In this document: piece by piece, positions 56,222-64,000 of the stretch | Numbering within the stretch: position 1 is the first letter of the stretch | Layout of the letters: each line of letters starts with the position of its first letter | NCBI RefSeq assembly: GCF_000763315.1 | Contig: NZ_JPST01000022.1 | Coordinates: 1-64,000 of the forward strand | DNA from: Thermoactinomyces daqus | GTDB lineage: Bacteria; Bacillota; Bacilli; Thermoactinomycetales; Thermoactinomycetaceae | Reading direction: 5' to 3' | Length of the DNA: 64,000 bases | The notes under the pieces: model-generated | Database searches by the model: none | What the model saw: only the letters and a program-made list of their open reading frames with translations | Told to the model about the DNA's origin: nothing | Program-made: the position numbers and the translations under genes

Positions 56222-56250
56222 TTGACATAACCCCCTGTTTTAAATAAAAT
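56222..56250 (+). promoter_or_regulatory. Sigma-A promoter of the iron importer
   Basis: TTGACA (56222-56227) and TAAAAT (56245-56250) are 17 bases apart. A Fur-like box follows within ten bases. The rest of the 56079-56370 interval shows no gene. Confidence 0.85.
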
Positions 56251-56259
56251 ACAGATGAA

Positions 56260-56278
56260 ATTGAGAATCGCTATCAAT
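56260..56278 (+). promoter_or_regulatory. Fur box upstream of the siderophore ABC ATPase
   Basis: ATTGAGAATCGCTATCAAT is a near-palindrome that fits the 7-1-7 Fur motif TGATAATNATTATCA with two mismatches. It overlaps the expected transcription start. Confidence 0.8.
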
Positions 56279-56370
56279 TCAGTGCTGACGAAGGAAATGG
56301 CCCGGATATGAACACAGAGTGGGCCGCTGTCTCTTCGATTGTTCGGGAAAGAGAAACGGGAGGCTAACCG

Positions 56371-57186
56371 ATGTCCAGGCTTTATACCGAGAATTTAAGC
56401 ATAGCCTATGGCGATGTTGAGATCGTCAAAACGTTAAACCTGAACATCCCTGATCAGAAAATTACCGCGATCATCGGACCGAATGGTTGCGGGAAATCAA
56501 CCCTGCTGAAGGCGATGGCCCGAATCCTTTCTCCGCGGTCGGGTGCTGTATTTCTGGATGGAAAAGAAATGATGAAGCAATCGACAAAGAAGATTGCGCA
56601 AAAAATGGCCATCTTGCCTCAGACCCTTGTTGCACCGGAGGGAATTACGGTTGCGGAATTGGTTTCCTATGGCAGGTTTCCGTATCAAAAGGGGATGGGG
56701 AGGCTGAAGGATACAGACCGGGAGGTAATTGATTGGGCACTTCAGGTCACGGGTATTGCCGACTTCAGGGACAGGCAAGTCGATGCCCTTTCGGGAGGGC
56801 AGAGGCAAAGAGTTTGGATCGCTGTGGCGTTGGCTCAGGAAACGGAGATTATACTCCTTGATGAACCAACAACCTATCTTGATTTGTCACATCAGCTGGA
56901 GATCCTGGAGTTGCTGAAATATTTGAATGAAAAAGAAAAACGCACCATTGTGATGGTGATCCATGATCTGAATCAGGCAGCCCGTTTCGCTGATCATCTC
57001 GTGGCCATGAAAAAGGGTCGGATCATAAAGGAAGGGACTGCGCAAGAGGTGATGACTTCGGAGGTTATCAGGAGTGTCTTTAACATTGATGTTGAGATCG
57101 GACTGGACCCGAGAACTAAAAAGCCGATGTGCCTTACTTATGATTTGATCAAGAGGTTTCATTCAAAGGAAGAAATGATGATCTGA
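56371..57186 (+). CDS. Iron-siderophore ABC transporter ATPase (FecE/FhuC family)
   Basis: A 271-residue ATPase. Walker A is GPNGCGKST, the signature is [12 protein letters not shown], and Walker B is IILLDEPTTYLDL. The family energises FecCD-type permeases that import ferric siderophores. GGGAGGC precedes the ATG. Its own Fur-controlled promoter lies upstream. The binding protein and permeases follow after a gap with a second Fur box. Confidence 0.92.
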   Translation: MSRLYTENLSIAYGDVEIVKTLNLNIPDQKITAIIGPNGCGKSTLLKAMARILSPRSGAVFLDGKEMMKQSTKKIAQKMAILPQTLVAPEGITVAELVSYGRFPYQKGMGRLKDTDREVIDWALQVTGIADFRDRQVDALSGGQRQRVWIAVALAQETEIILLDEPTTYLDLSHQLEILELLKYLNEKEKRTIVMVIHDLNQAARFADHLVAMKKGRIIKEGTAQEVMTSEVIRSVFNIDVEIGLDPRTKKPMCLTYDLIKRFHSKEEMMI

Positions 57187-57324
57187 GGATTTTTCAAAAT
57201 GGATTTGTTGGCCGGGGCGTGTGTCCTTTCTGACCTCCCCGCGTCTTCCGGATTTTCAGCCCTGGGTTGTGTTGGCAGCTCACGGGCAGTTTGTGGAATC
57301 ATGCATCATTTTTTATATGCTGTT

Positions 57325-57343
57325 GAGAATGATTTTTATTATC
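57325..57343 (+). promoter_or_regulatory. Second Fur box, upstream of the binding-protein gene
   Basis: GAGAATGATTTTTATTATC matches the 19-base Fur consensus at 15 positions. It lies 20 bases before the binding-protein start. No clear promoter was identified for it. Confidence 0.75.
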
Positions 57344-57363
57344 TTTTGTGAGGGATGAGCAGG

Positions 57364-58293
57364 ATGTGGATTTATAAAAAACATATTTTATTCAGTTTGC
57401 TTGTTATTCTGTTGGGGTTGTTGACGGCGTGTTCCGGTGGAGCAGGCCAGACGAACCAAGCCGATTCAGATATGAAAATTTACCATTCGGATACGGGAGA
57501 TGTAAAAGTGCCTGCCCATCCGAAGAGAATAGCCGTGTTGGCCGCATCCTACACCGGGAATCTGCTGAAGCTGGGAATCACCCCGATCGCGGTAAACGAA
57601 TGGCCCAAGAAAAACAAATTTTATGAGGGCAAATTGGATCGCGTGGAAGTGATCGGCAATGATTCGTTGGAAAAGCTGCTGGCTCTGAATCCCGATTTGA
57701 TCATTGCCTATTCTAACGATAAAAACCTCAAGAAATACGCCGAAATTGCCCCGACTGTCGCCTTTACCTATGAGAAACACAACTATCTCGAACAACATAT
57801 TGAAATCGGAAAGTTGGTCGGCAAAGAAAAGGAAGCACGTGCGTGGGTGAAAGAGTGGCAAGAAAAAGCCGAAGCGGCGAAGAAAAAGGTTCATGAAGCC
57901 ATCGGGGACGATGCAACGGTTACCGTGTTGGAGAGCTATGGAAAAGATGTTTACGTATATGGAAACAACTGGGCCCGCGGGACAGAGGTAATCTATCAGG
58001 CTCTGGGTCTCAAAGCTCCCAAAAAGGTGGAGCAGGATGTTTTTGGGACGGGATATAAAGCCATCTCAGCAGAGGTGCTTCCGCAGTACGCCGGAGATTA
58101 CCTGTTTGTGGGAACAGGATACGGAGCAGCGGACAATTCATTTATGGAGACAGAGGTTTGGAAAAGGATTCCGGCTGTGCAAAAGAACCATGTCATTACC
58201 TTTGACTCAAACTCTTTCAATTTTAATGACCCGATTACGCTTGAAAACGAACTTGATTTTATCGTAAATGCACTGACAAAAGAGAAAAGATAG
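57364..58293 (+). CDS. Iron-siderophore binding lipoprotein (FeuA-like)
   Basis: A 309-residue extracellular lipoprotein. The hydrophobic N-terminus ends in the lipobox GLLTAC. VKVPAHPKRIAVLAASYTGN and LLALNPDLIIAYSND are conserved blocks of the FecB/FeuA helical-backbone family. In B. subtilis FeuA binds ferric bacillibactin and enterobactin; the ligand here is not known. ATG 57364 was chosen because GAGGG is ten bases upstream; ATG 57355 is an alternative. Confidence 0.92.
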   Translation: MWIYKKHILFSLLVILLGLLTACSGGAGQTNQADSDMKIYHSDTGDVKVPAHPKRIAVLAASYTGNLLKLGITPIAVNEWPKKNKFYEGKLDRVEVIGNDSLEKLLALNPDLIIAYSNDKNLKKYAEIAPTVAFTYEKHNYLEQHIEIGKLVGKEKEARAWVKEWQEKAEAAKKKVHEAIGDDATVTVLESYGKDVYVYGNNWARGTEVIYQALGLKAPKKVEQDVFGTGYKAISAEVLPQYAGDYLFVGTGYGAADNSFMETEVWKRIPAVQKNHVITFDSNSFNFNDPITLENELDFIVNALTKEKR

Positions 58294-58314
58294 GAATTAA
58301 AAGGACTAATTCGA

Positions 58315-59352
58315 ATGATGATGACCAAAAACAAACAGGCAACAGGTAATCGGGTTTACTCCCGACCGGCCATTGGAACATCCGTGTTGGCTTTTGGCTT
58401 GATTATTCTGGTCGGGGGGATGGTGCTCGCGATCTCAGTGGGAGCCGCCCATCTGGATTTTCTTACGGTATGGAGATCGATCTTACACTACGAACCTGCT
58501 AGGGAAGCGGATCAGATTATTGTCGGCATCCGGTTGCCAAGGGAGTTGGGAGCAGCCATTGTCGGGGCTGCCTTTGCGGTCAGCGGAGCCATCATGCAGG
58601 GAATGACGAGAAATTCCCTCGCAGATCCCGGTTTGCTTGGTTTGAACGCCGGTGCAAGCATGGCGCTCGCCTGTGCATTTGCGTTCTATTTCACGTCTGA
58701 CTATTTGTCTATCATGATTGTTTCTTTTATCGGTGCCGGAATCGGAGCGGGGTTGGTATTTGGTCTGGGATCTTTACGGCCGGGAGGGATGTCTCCGATC
58801 CGCCTCACTCTGGCCGGTGCGGCGGTGTCGGCCTTATTGACCGCTTTGGCGGAAGGCATTGCCCTGTATTACAAACTGTCCCAAAACCTTGCTTTCTGGA
58901 CGTCCGGAGGAGTTTCCGGGACAAACTGGCTTCAATTAAAACTTGTTTTTCCGGCCATTGTTGTCGGCATGGTGATGGCTGTCATGCTTTCCAAAGGATT
59001 GACCGTCCTCAGCTTCGGGGAAGAAATGGCCAAAGGGTTGGGGCAGCGTACTGTATGGACAAAGGCAGTCCTGACGGTTGCTGTGCTGATTCTGGCCGGT
59101 GCCGCGGTTTCGCTGGCTGGTCCCGTTTCTTTTGTCGGATTGATCGCTCCGCATATCGTCCGTTATCTGGTTGGAACTGATTATCGCTGGATTATCCCGT
59201 GTTCAGCCGTGTTTGGGAGTATCTTCATGGTGCTGGCCGACACAGCGGCGAGAATGGTCAATGCTCCGTACGAGACACCGGTAGGCGCCATCGTATCCAT
59301 CATCGGCGTTCCTTTCTTCCTTTATCTCGCACGAAAGGGAGGAAGAACATGA
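58315..59352 (+). CDS. Iron-siderophore permease (FecCD family), first subunit
   Basis: A 345-residue permease of about ten helices, with RLPRELGAAIVGAAFAVSGA and GMTRNSLADPGLLGLNAGAS, the core motifs of the BtuC/FecCD family. Its stop overlaps the second permease (ATGA). The two probably form a FeuBC-type heterodimer. Confidence 0.93.
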   Translation: MMMTKNKQATGNRVYSRPAIGTSVLAFGLIILVGGMVLAISVGAAHLDFLTVWRSILHYEPAREADQIIVGIRLPRELGAAIVGAAFAVSGAIMQGMTRNSLADPGLLGLNAGASMALACAFAFYFTSDYLSIMIVSFIGAGIGAGLVFGLGSLRPGGMSPIRLTLAGAAVSALLTALAEGIALYYKLSQNLAFWTSGGVSGTNWLQLKLVFPAIVVGMVMAVMLSKGLTVLSFGEEMAKGLGQRTVWTKAVLTVAVLILAGAAVSLAGPVSFVGLIAPHIVRYLVGTDYRWIIPCSAVFGSIFMVLADTAARMVNAPYETPVGAIVSIIGVPFFLYLARKGGRT

Positions 59353-60362
59353 ACATGATCCGTTTCGACCCGCTTAAGAAGGTTCGCTTTACCCTGATCG
59401 CCGCATTGGTTTTGCTTCTGGCATTGATTGTGATCAGCATGGCCACCGGATATGTCTCTTTGTCCCCTGCCCAATTGGTGCGAACGATTTTCGGGCAGGG
59501 AACGGCCAGGGAAAATTTGATTTTGTATGATTTCCGGCTTCCGAGAATCATTATAACCGTGTTGGCCGGGATGGGGCTGGCTGTTTCCGGCTCGATTCTG
59601 CAAAGCATTACCCGAAACCCTCTTTCCGATCCGGGTATTTTGGGAATCAATGCAGGTTCAGGGCTCATGGTTGTTTTTTATGTCGTGTTTTTTACAGCGG
59701 AAGCGAACCGCTCTTTATTCGCACTCCCCCTGTTTGCGTTGACAGGAGGGATATTAACGGCTGGTTTCATATATATTATGGCTTATAAAAGAGGGGAGGG
59801 GGTTGACCCGAATCGGCTCGTTTTAACGGGTGTCGGAATCGCGGCGGCTCTGTACGGGGCTGTTTTGATCCTGACCACCCGTTTGCAACGGGAGCAATAT
59901 GATTTCTTTGCCAACTGGATGGCAGGGAGAATTTGGGGGGATGATTGGATCTTTGTTCTTGCTTTGCTTCCCTGGATTCTTTTGCTCGTCCCGTTGGCTT
60001 TGGCAAAGTCGAATTTACTCAACATCTTGAATTTGCATGAGCATCTCTCTGTCGGTTTGGGCGTTCGGGTGGAAAGAGACAGACGGCTCCTTATTCTGAT
60101 CGCGGTCGCCCTTTCTTCGGCTTCTGTATCCGTAAGCGGGGGTATTCCGTTCATTGGGCTTATGGCTCCGCATATCGCCAGGGCCTTGGTCGGACCGCGA
60201 CATCAACGCTTTCTTCCGCTTGCGGCGATGATCGGGGCCATTTTGCTCCTTGCCGCGGACACCATCGGCAGGGTTATCCTGGACCCGAGCGGGATTCCGG
60301 CCGGAATCGTCGTAACCATCATCGGCGCCCCCTACTTTATGTACTTAATGGCCAAAAAGTAG
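59349..60362 (+). CDS. Iron-siderophore permease (FecCD family), second subunit
   Basis: A 337-residue permease with DFRLPRIIITVLAGMGLAVS and SITRNPLSDPGILGINAGSG. The ATG overlaps the upstream stop and follows AAAGGGAGGAAG. An in-frame start at 59199 is excluded because it would overlap the first permease by 150 bases. A terminator follows at 60382. Confidence 0.93.
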   Translation: MNMIRFDPLKKVRFTLIAALVLLLALIVISMATGYVSLSPAQLVRTIFGQGTARENLILYDFRLPRIIITVLAGMGLAVSGSILQSITRNPLSDPGILGINAGSGLMVVFYVVFFTAEANRSLFALPLFALTGGILTAGFIYIMAYKRGEGVDPNRLVLTGVGIAAALYGAVLILTTRLQREQYDFFANWMAGRIWGDDWIFVLALLPWILLLVPLALAKSNLLNILNLHEHLSVGLGVRVERDRRLLILIAVALSSASVSVSGGIPFIGLMAPHIARALVGPRHQRFLPLAAMIGAILLLAADTIGRVILDPSGIPAGIVVTIIGAPYFMYLMAKK

Positions 60363-60381
60363 TATCACCATCGTTGTTTTT

Positions 60382-60405
60382 GCCCCGGTAACCCGGGGCT
60401 TTTTC
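60382..60405 (+). terminator. Terminator of the iron importer
   Basis: GCCCCGG (60382-60388) pairs with CCGGGGC (60393-60399), followed by TTTTTC. Confidence 0.85.
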
Positions 60406-60555
60406 TTTGTAAATGTGCGGATGATCGGATCGCGGGCACATTTCTCTTCCGATGTTGCTCAGGTGATCAGTCCCGGGTTGGTTCTGGATATCGTTTTGAC
60501 GGGAAAAATTTTTTGGATTGATCGAACCAAAAGCCGGTTTGCCCCGACTCACTAT

Positions 60556-61173
60556 ATGAATGAACGGGGAGGTGGTGGGGATGGGTTTTCCGGGAAACGC
60601 GTAGGAGAAAATGCGGACACACTGGCAGAGCAGTGGCTAAAGGCGATGGCGATGGGAGACCAGAGGGCGTTTGCGGCACTGTATCAGGAGTTTGCCCCGC
60701 GCCTCTACGGTTATCTGCGGGTACAGATAAATCATGATGCCGACATTCAGGATTTGATGCAGGATATTTTTGTGGCCATCTGGAAAAGTTCCGCCCGCTA
60801 TAACGGAGAGGCGAAAGTGGCGGCATGGATTTTTGCGATTGCCCGGCATAAGCTGCTTGATTGGCTGCGGTCCCGTCGCCGGTATTCGCAATTGGAAAGT
60901 CTGGAGGAGATCGGCGAATTCCGAAGCGGTTCAGAACCGGATATTGCGGATCAGGTGGTGACCGAACTCTCCGTCGCTGACGCCCTTGCAGCCTTGCCAC
61001 CGCACCATGCCGAGCTTTTTTACCTCGTCTTTGTCGAAGGAATGAGTTATAAAGAAATTAGTGTATTGCTGGGTATTCCAGAAGGGACAGTAAAAAGCCG
61101 GATGCATCAGGCGAAGGGCCGGATGCGGCAACAATTGCGCAAAGGAGGGACTGATGATGAGCGAACTGTGTAA
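60556..61173 (+). CDS. ECF sigma factor
   Basis: A 205-residue sigma-70 family factor. Region 2 contains DIQDLMQDIFVAIWKSSARY and AAWIFAIARHKLLDWLRSRR; region 4 is ALAALPPHHAELFYLVFVEG and SYKEISVLLGIPEGTVKSRM. No extra domain is seen. The ATG at 60556 has no good ribosome binding site, so the start may differ. The last 20 bases overlap the anti-sigma gene. Confidence 0.9.
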   Translation: MNERGGGGDGFSGKRVGENADTLAEQWLKAMAMGDQRAFAALYQEFAPRLYGYLRVQINHDADIQDLMQDIFVAIWKSSARYNGEAKVAAWIFAIARHKLLDWLRSRRRYSQLESLEEIGEFRSGSEPDIADQVVTELSVADALAALPPHHAELFYLVFVEGMSYKEISVLLGIPEGTVKSRMHQAKGRMRQQLRKGGTDDERTV

Positions 61174-61543
61174 AACCGTGCAGGAATTGCTGCCCTGGTT
61201 ATTGACTGAGACGCTGTCGAGCGCCGAAATCGTGTCCACCCTCAACCATGTTAAAGAATGTGATGCATGCAAGCGGGAACTTGCCTTTCTCGTTGCCGTA
61301 AAAAACAGCGCTGTTTCCGTGTGGGGCTCACAGCCTGATCCTGCGTTTCGTGATCAGCTTTGGGCGCGCATCCAGGCAGCCCAGTTTCAAGCACCGCGGC
61401 GGCGTACCGGTTGGATCAGGAATATCCCGGCTGCGCTCAGTCAGGCAGTTTCTCCCTTTCTCCTCGGACGGGATGCAGTCCGGTTTGCCTTCAGGTCGCT
61501 GTCGGCTGGCTTTACGAAGATTTTTGCAGCGCTCATTCCGTGA
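61154..61543 (+). CDS. Anti-sigma factor with zinc-finger ZAS domain
   Basis: A 129-residue protein. HVKECDACKREL is the HxxxCxxC zinc motif of ZAS anti-sigma factors. There is no clear membrane segment, so it is probably cytoplasmic and redox- or ligand-sensing. AAAGGAGGG precedes the ATG. Overlap with the sigma gene supports the pairing. Confidence 0.85.
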   Translation: MMSELCKTVQELLPWLLTETLSSAEIVSTLNHVKECDACKRELAFLVAVKNSAVSVWGSQPDPAFRDQLWARIQAAQFQAPRRRTGWIRNIPAALSQAVSPFLLGRDAVRFAFRSLSAGFTKIFAALIP

Positions 61544-61594
61544 CGCTGAGCTTCTGTTTCATCATTTCAATTCAATTAAAGGAGAGATGGGATT

Positions 61595-61999
61595 ATGGAA
61601 TTCAGACCGGGTCCTTCTGCGAAAGAAATCTCTGAAATTCTTGAGGTTATGGCCAAAAAAGCCCCGGAATTGCTTGAGGTTGTGTCAAATAAAGTTCCGG
61701 AGGTATTTACAAAGCTGTTTGACATTCTCTATTCCGAAGATTCTGCCCGTGAGATGGGCAAAGCGATCGGAAGCTTGTACAAGGAATTGATTGATGCGGG
61801 AATTCCTCAGGATGCCGCTCTTAAAATGACATCCGATTACATGTTTTCACTGAAAGATTTGGTTCGCAATTTTTCCTCCGGAAACAAGCAATTTTATTTC
61901 CCGCAAAAAGACTGGAGAGATTGGGGCCGGAGACCGCCTTTCGGTCCGCATGACAGACCGCCGTTTAACCCGCCCAATCATAAACCCTCTGACCAATAA
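61595..61999 (+). CDS. Small protein of unknown function, ECF operon
   Basis: A 134-residue protein. The first 95 residues are mainly helical (AKEISEILEVMAKKAPELLE), the last 30 are a proline-rich, basic tail (PPFGPHDRPPFNPPNHKPSD). There is no signal peptide. It starts after AAAGGAGAGATGGGATT. Two related-looking helical stretches occur here and in the next gene, both with GIPQDAA/GLPLPVV-type turns, so they may be partners. No family is recognised. Confidence 0.65.
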   Translation: MEFRPGPSAKEISEILEVMAKKAPELLEVVSNKVPEVFTKLFDILYSEDSAREMGKAIGSLYKELIDAGIPQDAALKMTSDYMFSLKDLVRNFSSGNKQFYFPQKDWRDWGRRPPFGPHDRPPFNPPNHKPSDQ

Positions 62000-62013
62000 C
62001 GGAGGCAGGGGCA

Positions 62014-62241
62014 ATGGGGTATCTTCATCTCATTGGGCGAACGGCGGCCGGACTGACCAAATTCAGCTCGGCTTATATCCGGTGCAGTCTCGGCAAACGG
62101 ACCGCCATCAAACGGTTTGAGCAGGAATTGATCCAATCCGGCCTCCCGCTGCCTGTCGTAAAACAACTGACAGAAGAGTATGCGGATATGGTCAATTTAA
62201 ATCCAATCGACTATGCCAAAATATGGCGAAAACAAAAATAG
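62014..62241 (+). CDS. Small protein of unknown function, ECF operon end
   Basis: A 75-residue basic, helical protein starting after CGGAGGCAGGGGC. KRFEQELIQSGLPLPVVKQL resembles the KELIDAGIPQDAALKM stretch of the preceding protein. A terminator follows 12 bases after its stop. Function unknown. Confidence 0.65.
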   Translation: MGYLHLIGRTAAGLTKFSSAYIRCSLGKRTAIKRFEQELIQSGLPLPVVKQLTEEYADMVNLNPIDYAKIWRKQK

Positions 62242-62252
62242 TTTGATATAAA

Positions 62253-62286
62253 GGCCGTCGGGAGTGCTCCTGGCGGCCGTTTTTTC
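62253..62286 (+). terminator. Terminator of the ECF sigma operon
   Basis: GGCCGTCGGGAG (62253-62264) pairs with CTCCTGGCGGCC (62267-62278) with few mismatches, followed by GTTTTTTC. Confidence 0.85.
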
Positions 62287-62392
62287 GTAAACGGGTTCAG
62301 GTGTTTTATTTGATATTAAGATAGTTTTATTGGATAATTGTATTGGTAATGCAGTCTTCATGATTATTTGCAGTAAAAGTAAAATGAATGGA

Positions 62393-62426
62393 GGTTCACT
62401 TCGGAGCGAAGATGAACCTTTTTCTT
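62393..62426 (+). terminator. Isolated terminator hairpin upstream of the TerC gene
   Basis: GGTTCACTTCG (62393-62403) and CGAAGATGAACC (62407-62418) pair with one bulged A and a three-base loop, followed by TTTTTCTT. No gene between the previous terminator and this one was found, so it may end a short untranslated RNA or be a leftover of an older leader. Confidence 0.7.
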
Positions 62427-62429
62427 GGG

Positions 62430-62457
62430 TTCCAGGGGTGTTGTTCGATGGTATAAT
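62430..62457 (+). promoter_or_regulatory. Possible promoter of the TerC gene
   Basis: TATAAT at 62452-62457 matches the consensus; the -35 TTCCAG (62430-62435) is weak, with 16-base spacing. It lies after the isolated terminator and leaves a leader of about 50 bases, too short for a yybP-ykoY riboswitch. Confidence 0.5.
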
Positions 62458-62511
62458 CGTGCCCCGATGCGCCCGATGAAAATCAGGCACCCGATAACCT
62501 CTACCCGGGAG

Positions 62512-63207
62512 ATGTTTGTCCTTATGATATCAGCTTTTTTGATCGGTCTGGTAAAAATTATCCTAGTCAACATTGTATTAAGCGGAGACAATGCAGTCGT
62601 GATTGCCATGGCCAGCCGGGGATTGAAACCCGAGTTGCGCAAAAAGGCAGTGTTTTGGGGGAGTTTTGGAGCGATCGGGCTCAGAGTTGTCCTTACGTTT
62701 ATCGCCGCCTGGATGCTCAGAATTCCATTGGTTCAGTTCGTGGGGAGTTTGATTCTCGTCTGGATCGCCATCAAATTATTAAAGGGTGAGGATGATGCTC
62801 ACGAGATCCAGGGCAGTTCGCGTTTGCTGGAAGCGTTCAGGACAATTTTAATCGCGAATCTGGTCATCAGTTTGGACAATGTGGTGGCTGTCGCAGGAGC
62901 GGCCGAAGGAAATATGGTCTTGATCATAATCGGCCTTGCGCTGAGCATTCCGCTCATCATTTGGGGGAGCCAGCTCATCATGAAACTGATGGAACGCTTC
63001 CCGGTCATTATCATTGTCGGGGGAGGATTGTTGGGGTACACCGCAGGGGAAATGATGGCGGAAGACAAAATCTTCCGGCGCCTGGTTGTCGATTCCTTTC
63101 CCGCTTTTGATGACTTTTTGCCGGTTTGTCTCACTGTATTGGTCATTGTGATTGGACTGCTCTGGAAAGTGAGGAGCAGCGAAACGAATCCTTCGGATTG
63201 CAGATGA
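62512..63207 (+). CDS. TerC-family membrane protein (YjbE-like)
   Basis: A 231-residue membrane protein of about seven helices. The two metal-binding Asp motifs are VLSGDNAVVIA and VISLDNVVAVAGAA. The YjbE branch of TerC is linked to manganese export during metalloprotein secretion. GGGAG touches the ATG at 62512, so ATG 62524 is an equally likely start. No partner genes are seen. Confidence 0.88.
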   Translation: MFVLMISAFLIGLVKIILVNIVLSGDNAVVIAMASRGLKPELRKKAVFWGSFGAIGLRVVLTFIAAWMLRIPLVQFVGSLILVWIAIKLLKGEDDAHEIQGSSRLLEAFRTILIANLVISLDNVVAVAGAAEGNMVLIIIGLALSIPLIIWGSQLIMKLMERFPVIIIVGGGLLGYTAGEMMAEDKIFRRLVVDSFPAFDDFLPVCLTVLVIVIGLLWKVRSSETNPSDCR

Positions 63208-63353
63208 CGGCAGACGGGAGCAGGCATAGAAGATCACTGCTGGAGACAGCTGAGATTTTCTATGCTTGTTTTTTTATGAAGAGAAGAATCCCGTTGGCCG
63301 GGAGCGATCTGCCCCACAGGGAAACGAACCGGGCCAAGGGATTCACGGCAGGA

Positions 63354-64000
63354 TCATAAAGTGGAAAAGAGATCAATCAAGCGCATGAAGGACAGATGGT
63401 CCCCGAAATAGCGGGAAGCGATAAAGAGGATTCCCAGCAGAAAGGAGATTAAAGGAATCATCTTATAGGAAAACTTGATCAGAGAAGCGAGCCTGAGATC
63501 ATACAGCACGCGATAGACAATCTGGGCAATTCCCACTCCGCTTTTTTGCCGGTATCGCCGGTATCCCATGGCATAAAACCAGATGATATGCAGGGAGATG
63601 ATGACAATCACCCACCAGGTGAGCGGTGCTCCCACCTGCTTGAACATCCAGCCGCCAATCATCGGTCCCAGGAAGAGACCGGCCTGGGCGAGGTTGCCGA
63701 TTCCGTAATAGGCTCCTCGGTAGCGGTCGTCCGCCAGCTGGTCGATCATCTTGTTTGTAATCGGAAAGATGAGCATTTCACCAAAGGTGAACAATACGAT
63801 GCCGATGATAAAAAAAGAAGCGTGTTTTCCGATTGCAAACGAGGCATACCCCAGCGCGAAAATAAAGCAACCCAGGATCACGCTGCTCAGAGGGTTTTTA
63901 TTCTCGGCCCAGCTGGCTACCAGCCCCTGCAATAAGATGACCATCAACGCGTTAATGGCGATCAGGAGGGGATAGACATTTTCACCGTTGCTTAAAAGGC
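63354..64000 (-). CDS. MFS transporter, C-terminal part (runs off the window)
   Basis: The minus-strand frame is open from the right edge to a TGA at 63354-63356, giving over 210 residues. Helical stretches such as LGPMIGGWMFKQVGAPLTWW and FTFGEMLIFPITNKMIDQLA fit the C-terminal half of an MdtH/YttB-like drug transporter, with a basic loop YRRYRQK after the penultimate part. The start is beyond base 64000, so the true length is unknown. Confidence 0.8.
   Translation of the reverse strand, partial: LLSNGENVYPLLIAINALMVILLQGLVASWAENKNPLSSVILGCFIFALGYASFAIGKHASFFIIGIVLFTFGEMLIFPITNKMIDQLADDRYRGAYYGIGNLAQAGLFLGPMIGGWMFKQVGAPLTWWVIVIISLHIIWFYAMGYRRYRQKSGVGIAQIVYRVLYDLRLASLIKFSYKMIPLISFLLGILFIASRYFGDHLSFMRLIDLFSTL

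Noticed and set aside
62287-62511. yybP-ykoY manganese riboswitch before the TerC gene
   Set aside because: The conserved aptamer sequence was not found, and the space after the promoter is too short. Only a terminator hairpin is supported.

Overview
This 64 kb window looks like a chromosomal segment of a Gram-positive, spore-former-type Bacillales bacterium. The grounds are a PksX-like trans-AT polyketide locus, a TnrA regulator with its own box, Fur and cre sites, strong AAGGAGG-type ribosome binding sites with frequent TTG/GTG starts, a Crh-like HPr paralogue and B. subtilis-like promoters. A thermoactinomycete or Paenibacillus-like host is a guess; nothing in the sequence fixes the genus.

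Bases 1 to about 32100 hold a compact trans-AT polyketide locus on the + strand. In order: the 3' end of an unknown gene, an Sfp-type phosphopantetheinyl transferase, an acyltransferase-enoylreductase didomain, a discrete ACP, a PksB-like metallo-hydrolase, an alpha/beta hydrolase, and one 3370-residue megasynthase with three ketosynthases and no AT (ACP-KS-cMT-ACP-KS-KR-ACP-KS-ACP-ACP). A complete beta-branching cassette follows (decarboxylating KS, HMG-CoA-synthase-like enzyme, dehydratase ECH1, decarboxylase ECH2), then an unusual crotonase-thioesterase fusion, a TIM-barrel isomerase/epimerase, and a macrolide-type glycosyltransferase broken by an inversion. After a new promoter come two proteins of unknown function (DUF6323/DUF6179-like), two MATE exporters, a PksD-like acyltransferase/acyl hydrolase, a methyltransferase and a terminator, then rfbA and a frameshifted rfbB. 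The last two ACPs carry the Trp that marks ACPs used for beta-branching, so the cassette probably acts on the last module. The predicted product is a short polyketide with one C-methylation, one ketoreduction and one beta-methyl branch. The glycosylation genes appear to be decaying.

Bases 32200 to 43300 are mixed: a membrane-anchored two-repeat protein, a sulfate/thiosulfate ABC importer (yezD-like gene, attenuator-like terminator, sbp-cysT-cysW-cysA), two tandem small basic proteins of an unrecognised family, a trypsin-fold protease, a NADAR-family protein, an arylamine N-acetyltransferase and a YitT-family membrane protein.

Bases 43300 to 47900 form a minus-strand tetR-rph-MFS operon that looks like a rifamycin-type drug-resistance cassette, with a clear sigma-A promoter and a palindromic operator. 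Bases 48100 to 55140 carry a sugar ABC importer without its own ATPase and an ascorbate-type PTS with its PRD regulator (cre site present). Bases 55200 to 64000 carry tnrA, a Crh-like HPr paralogue, a Fur-controlled iron-siderophore importer, an ECF sigma/anti-sigma operon with two small downstream genes, a TerC/YjbE membrane protein and the C-terminal part of an MFS transporter that runs off the window. I saw no tRNA, rRNA, CRISPR array or insertion sequence.
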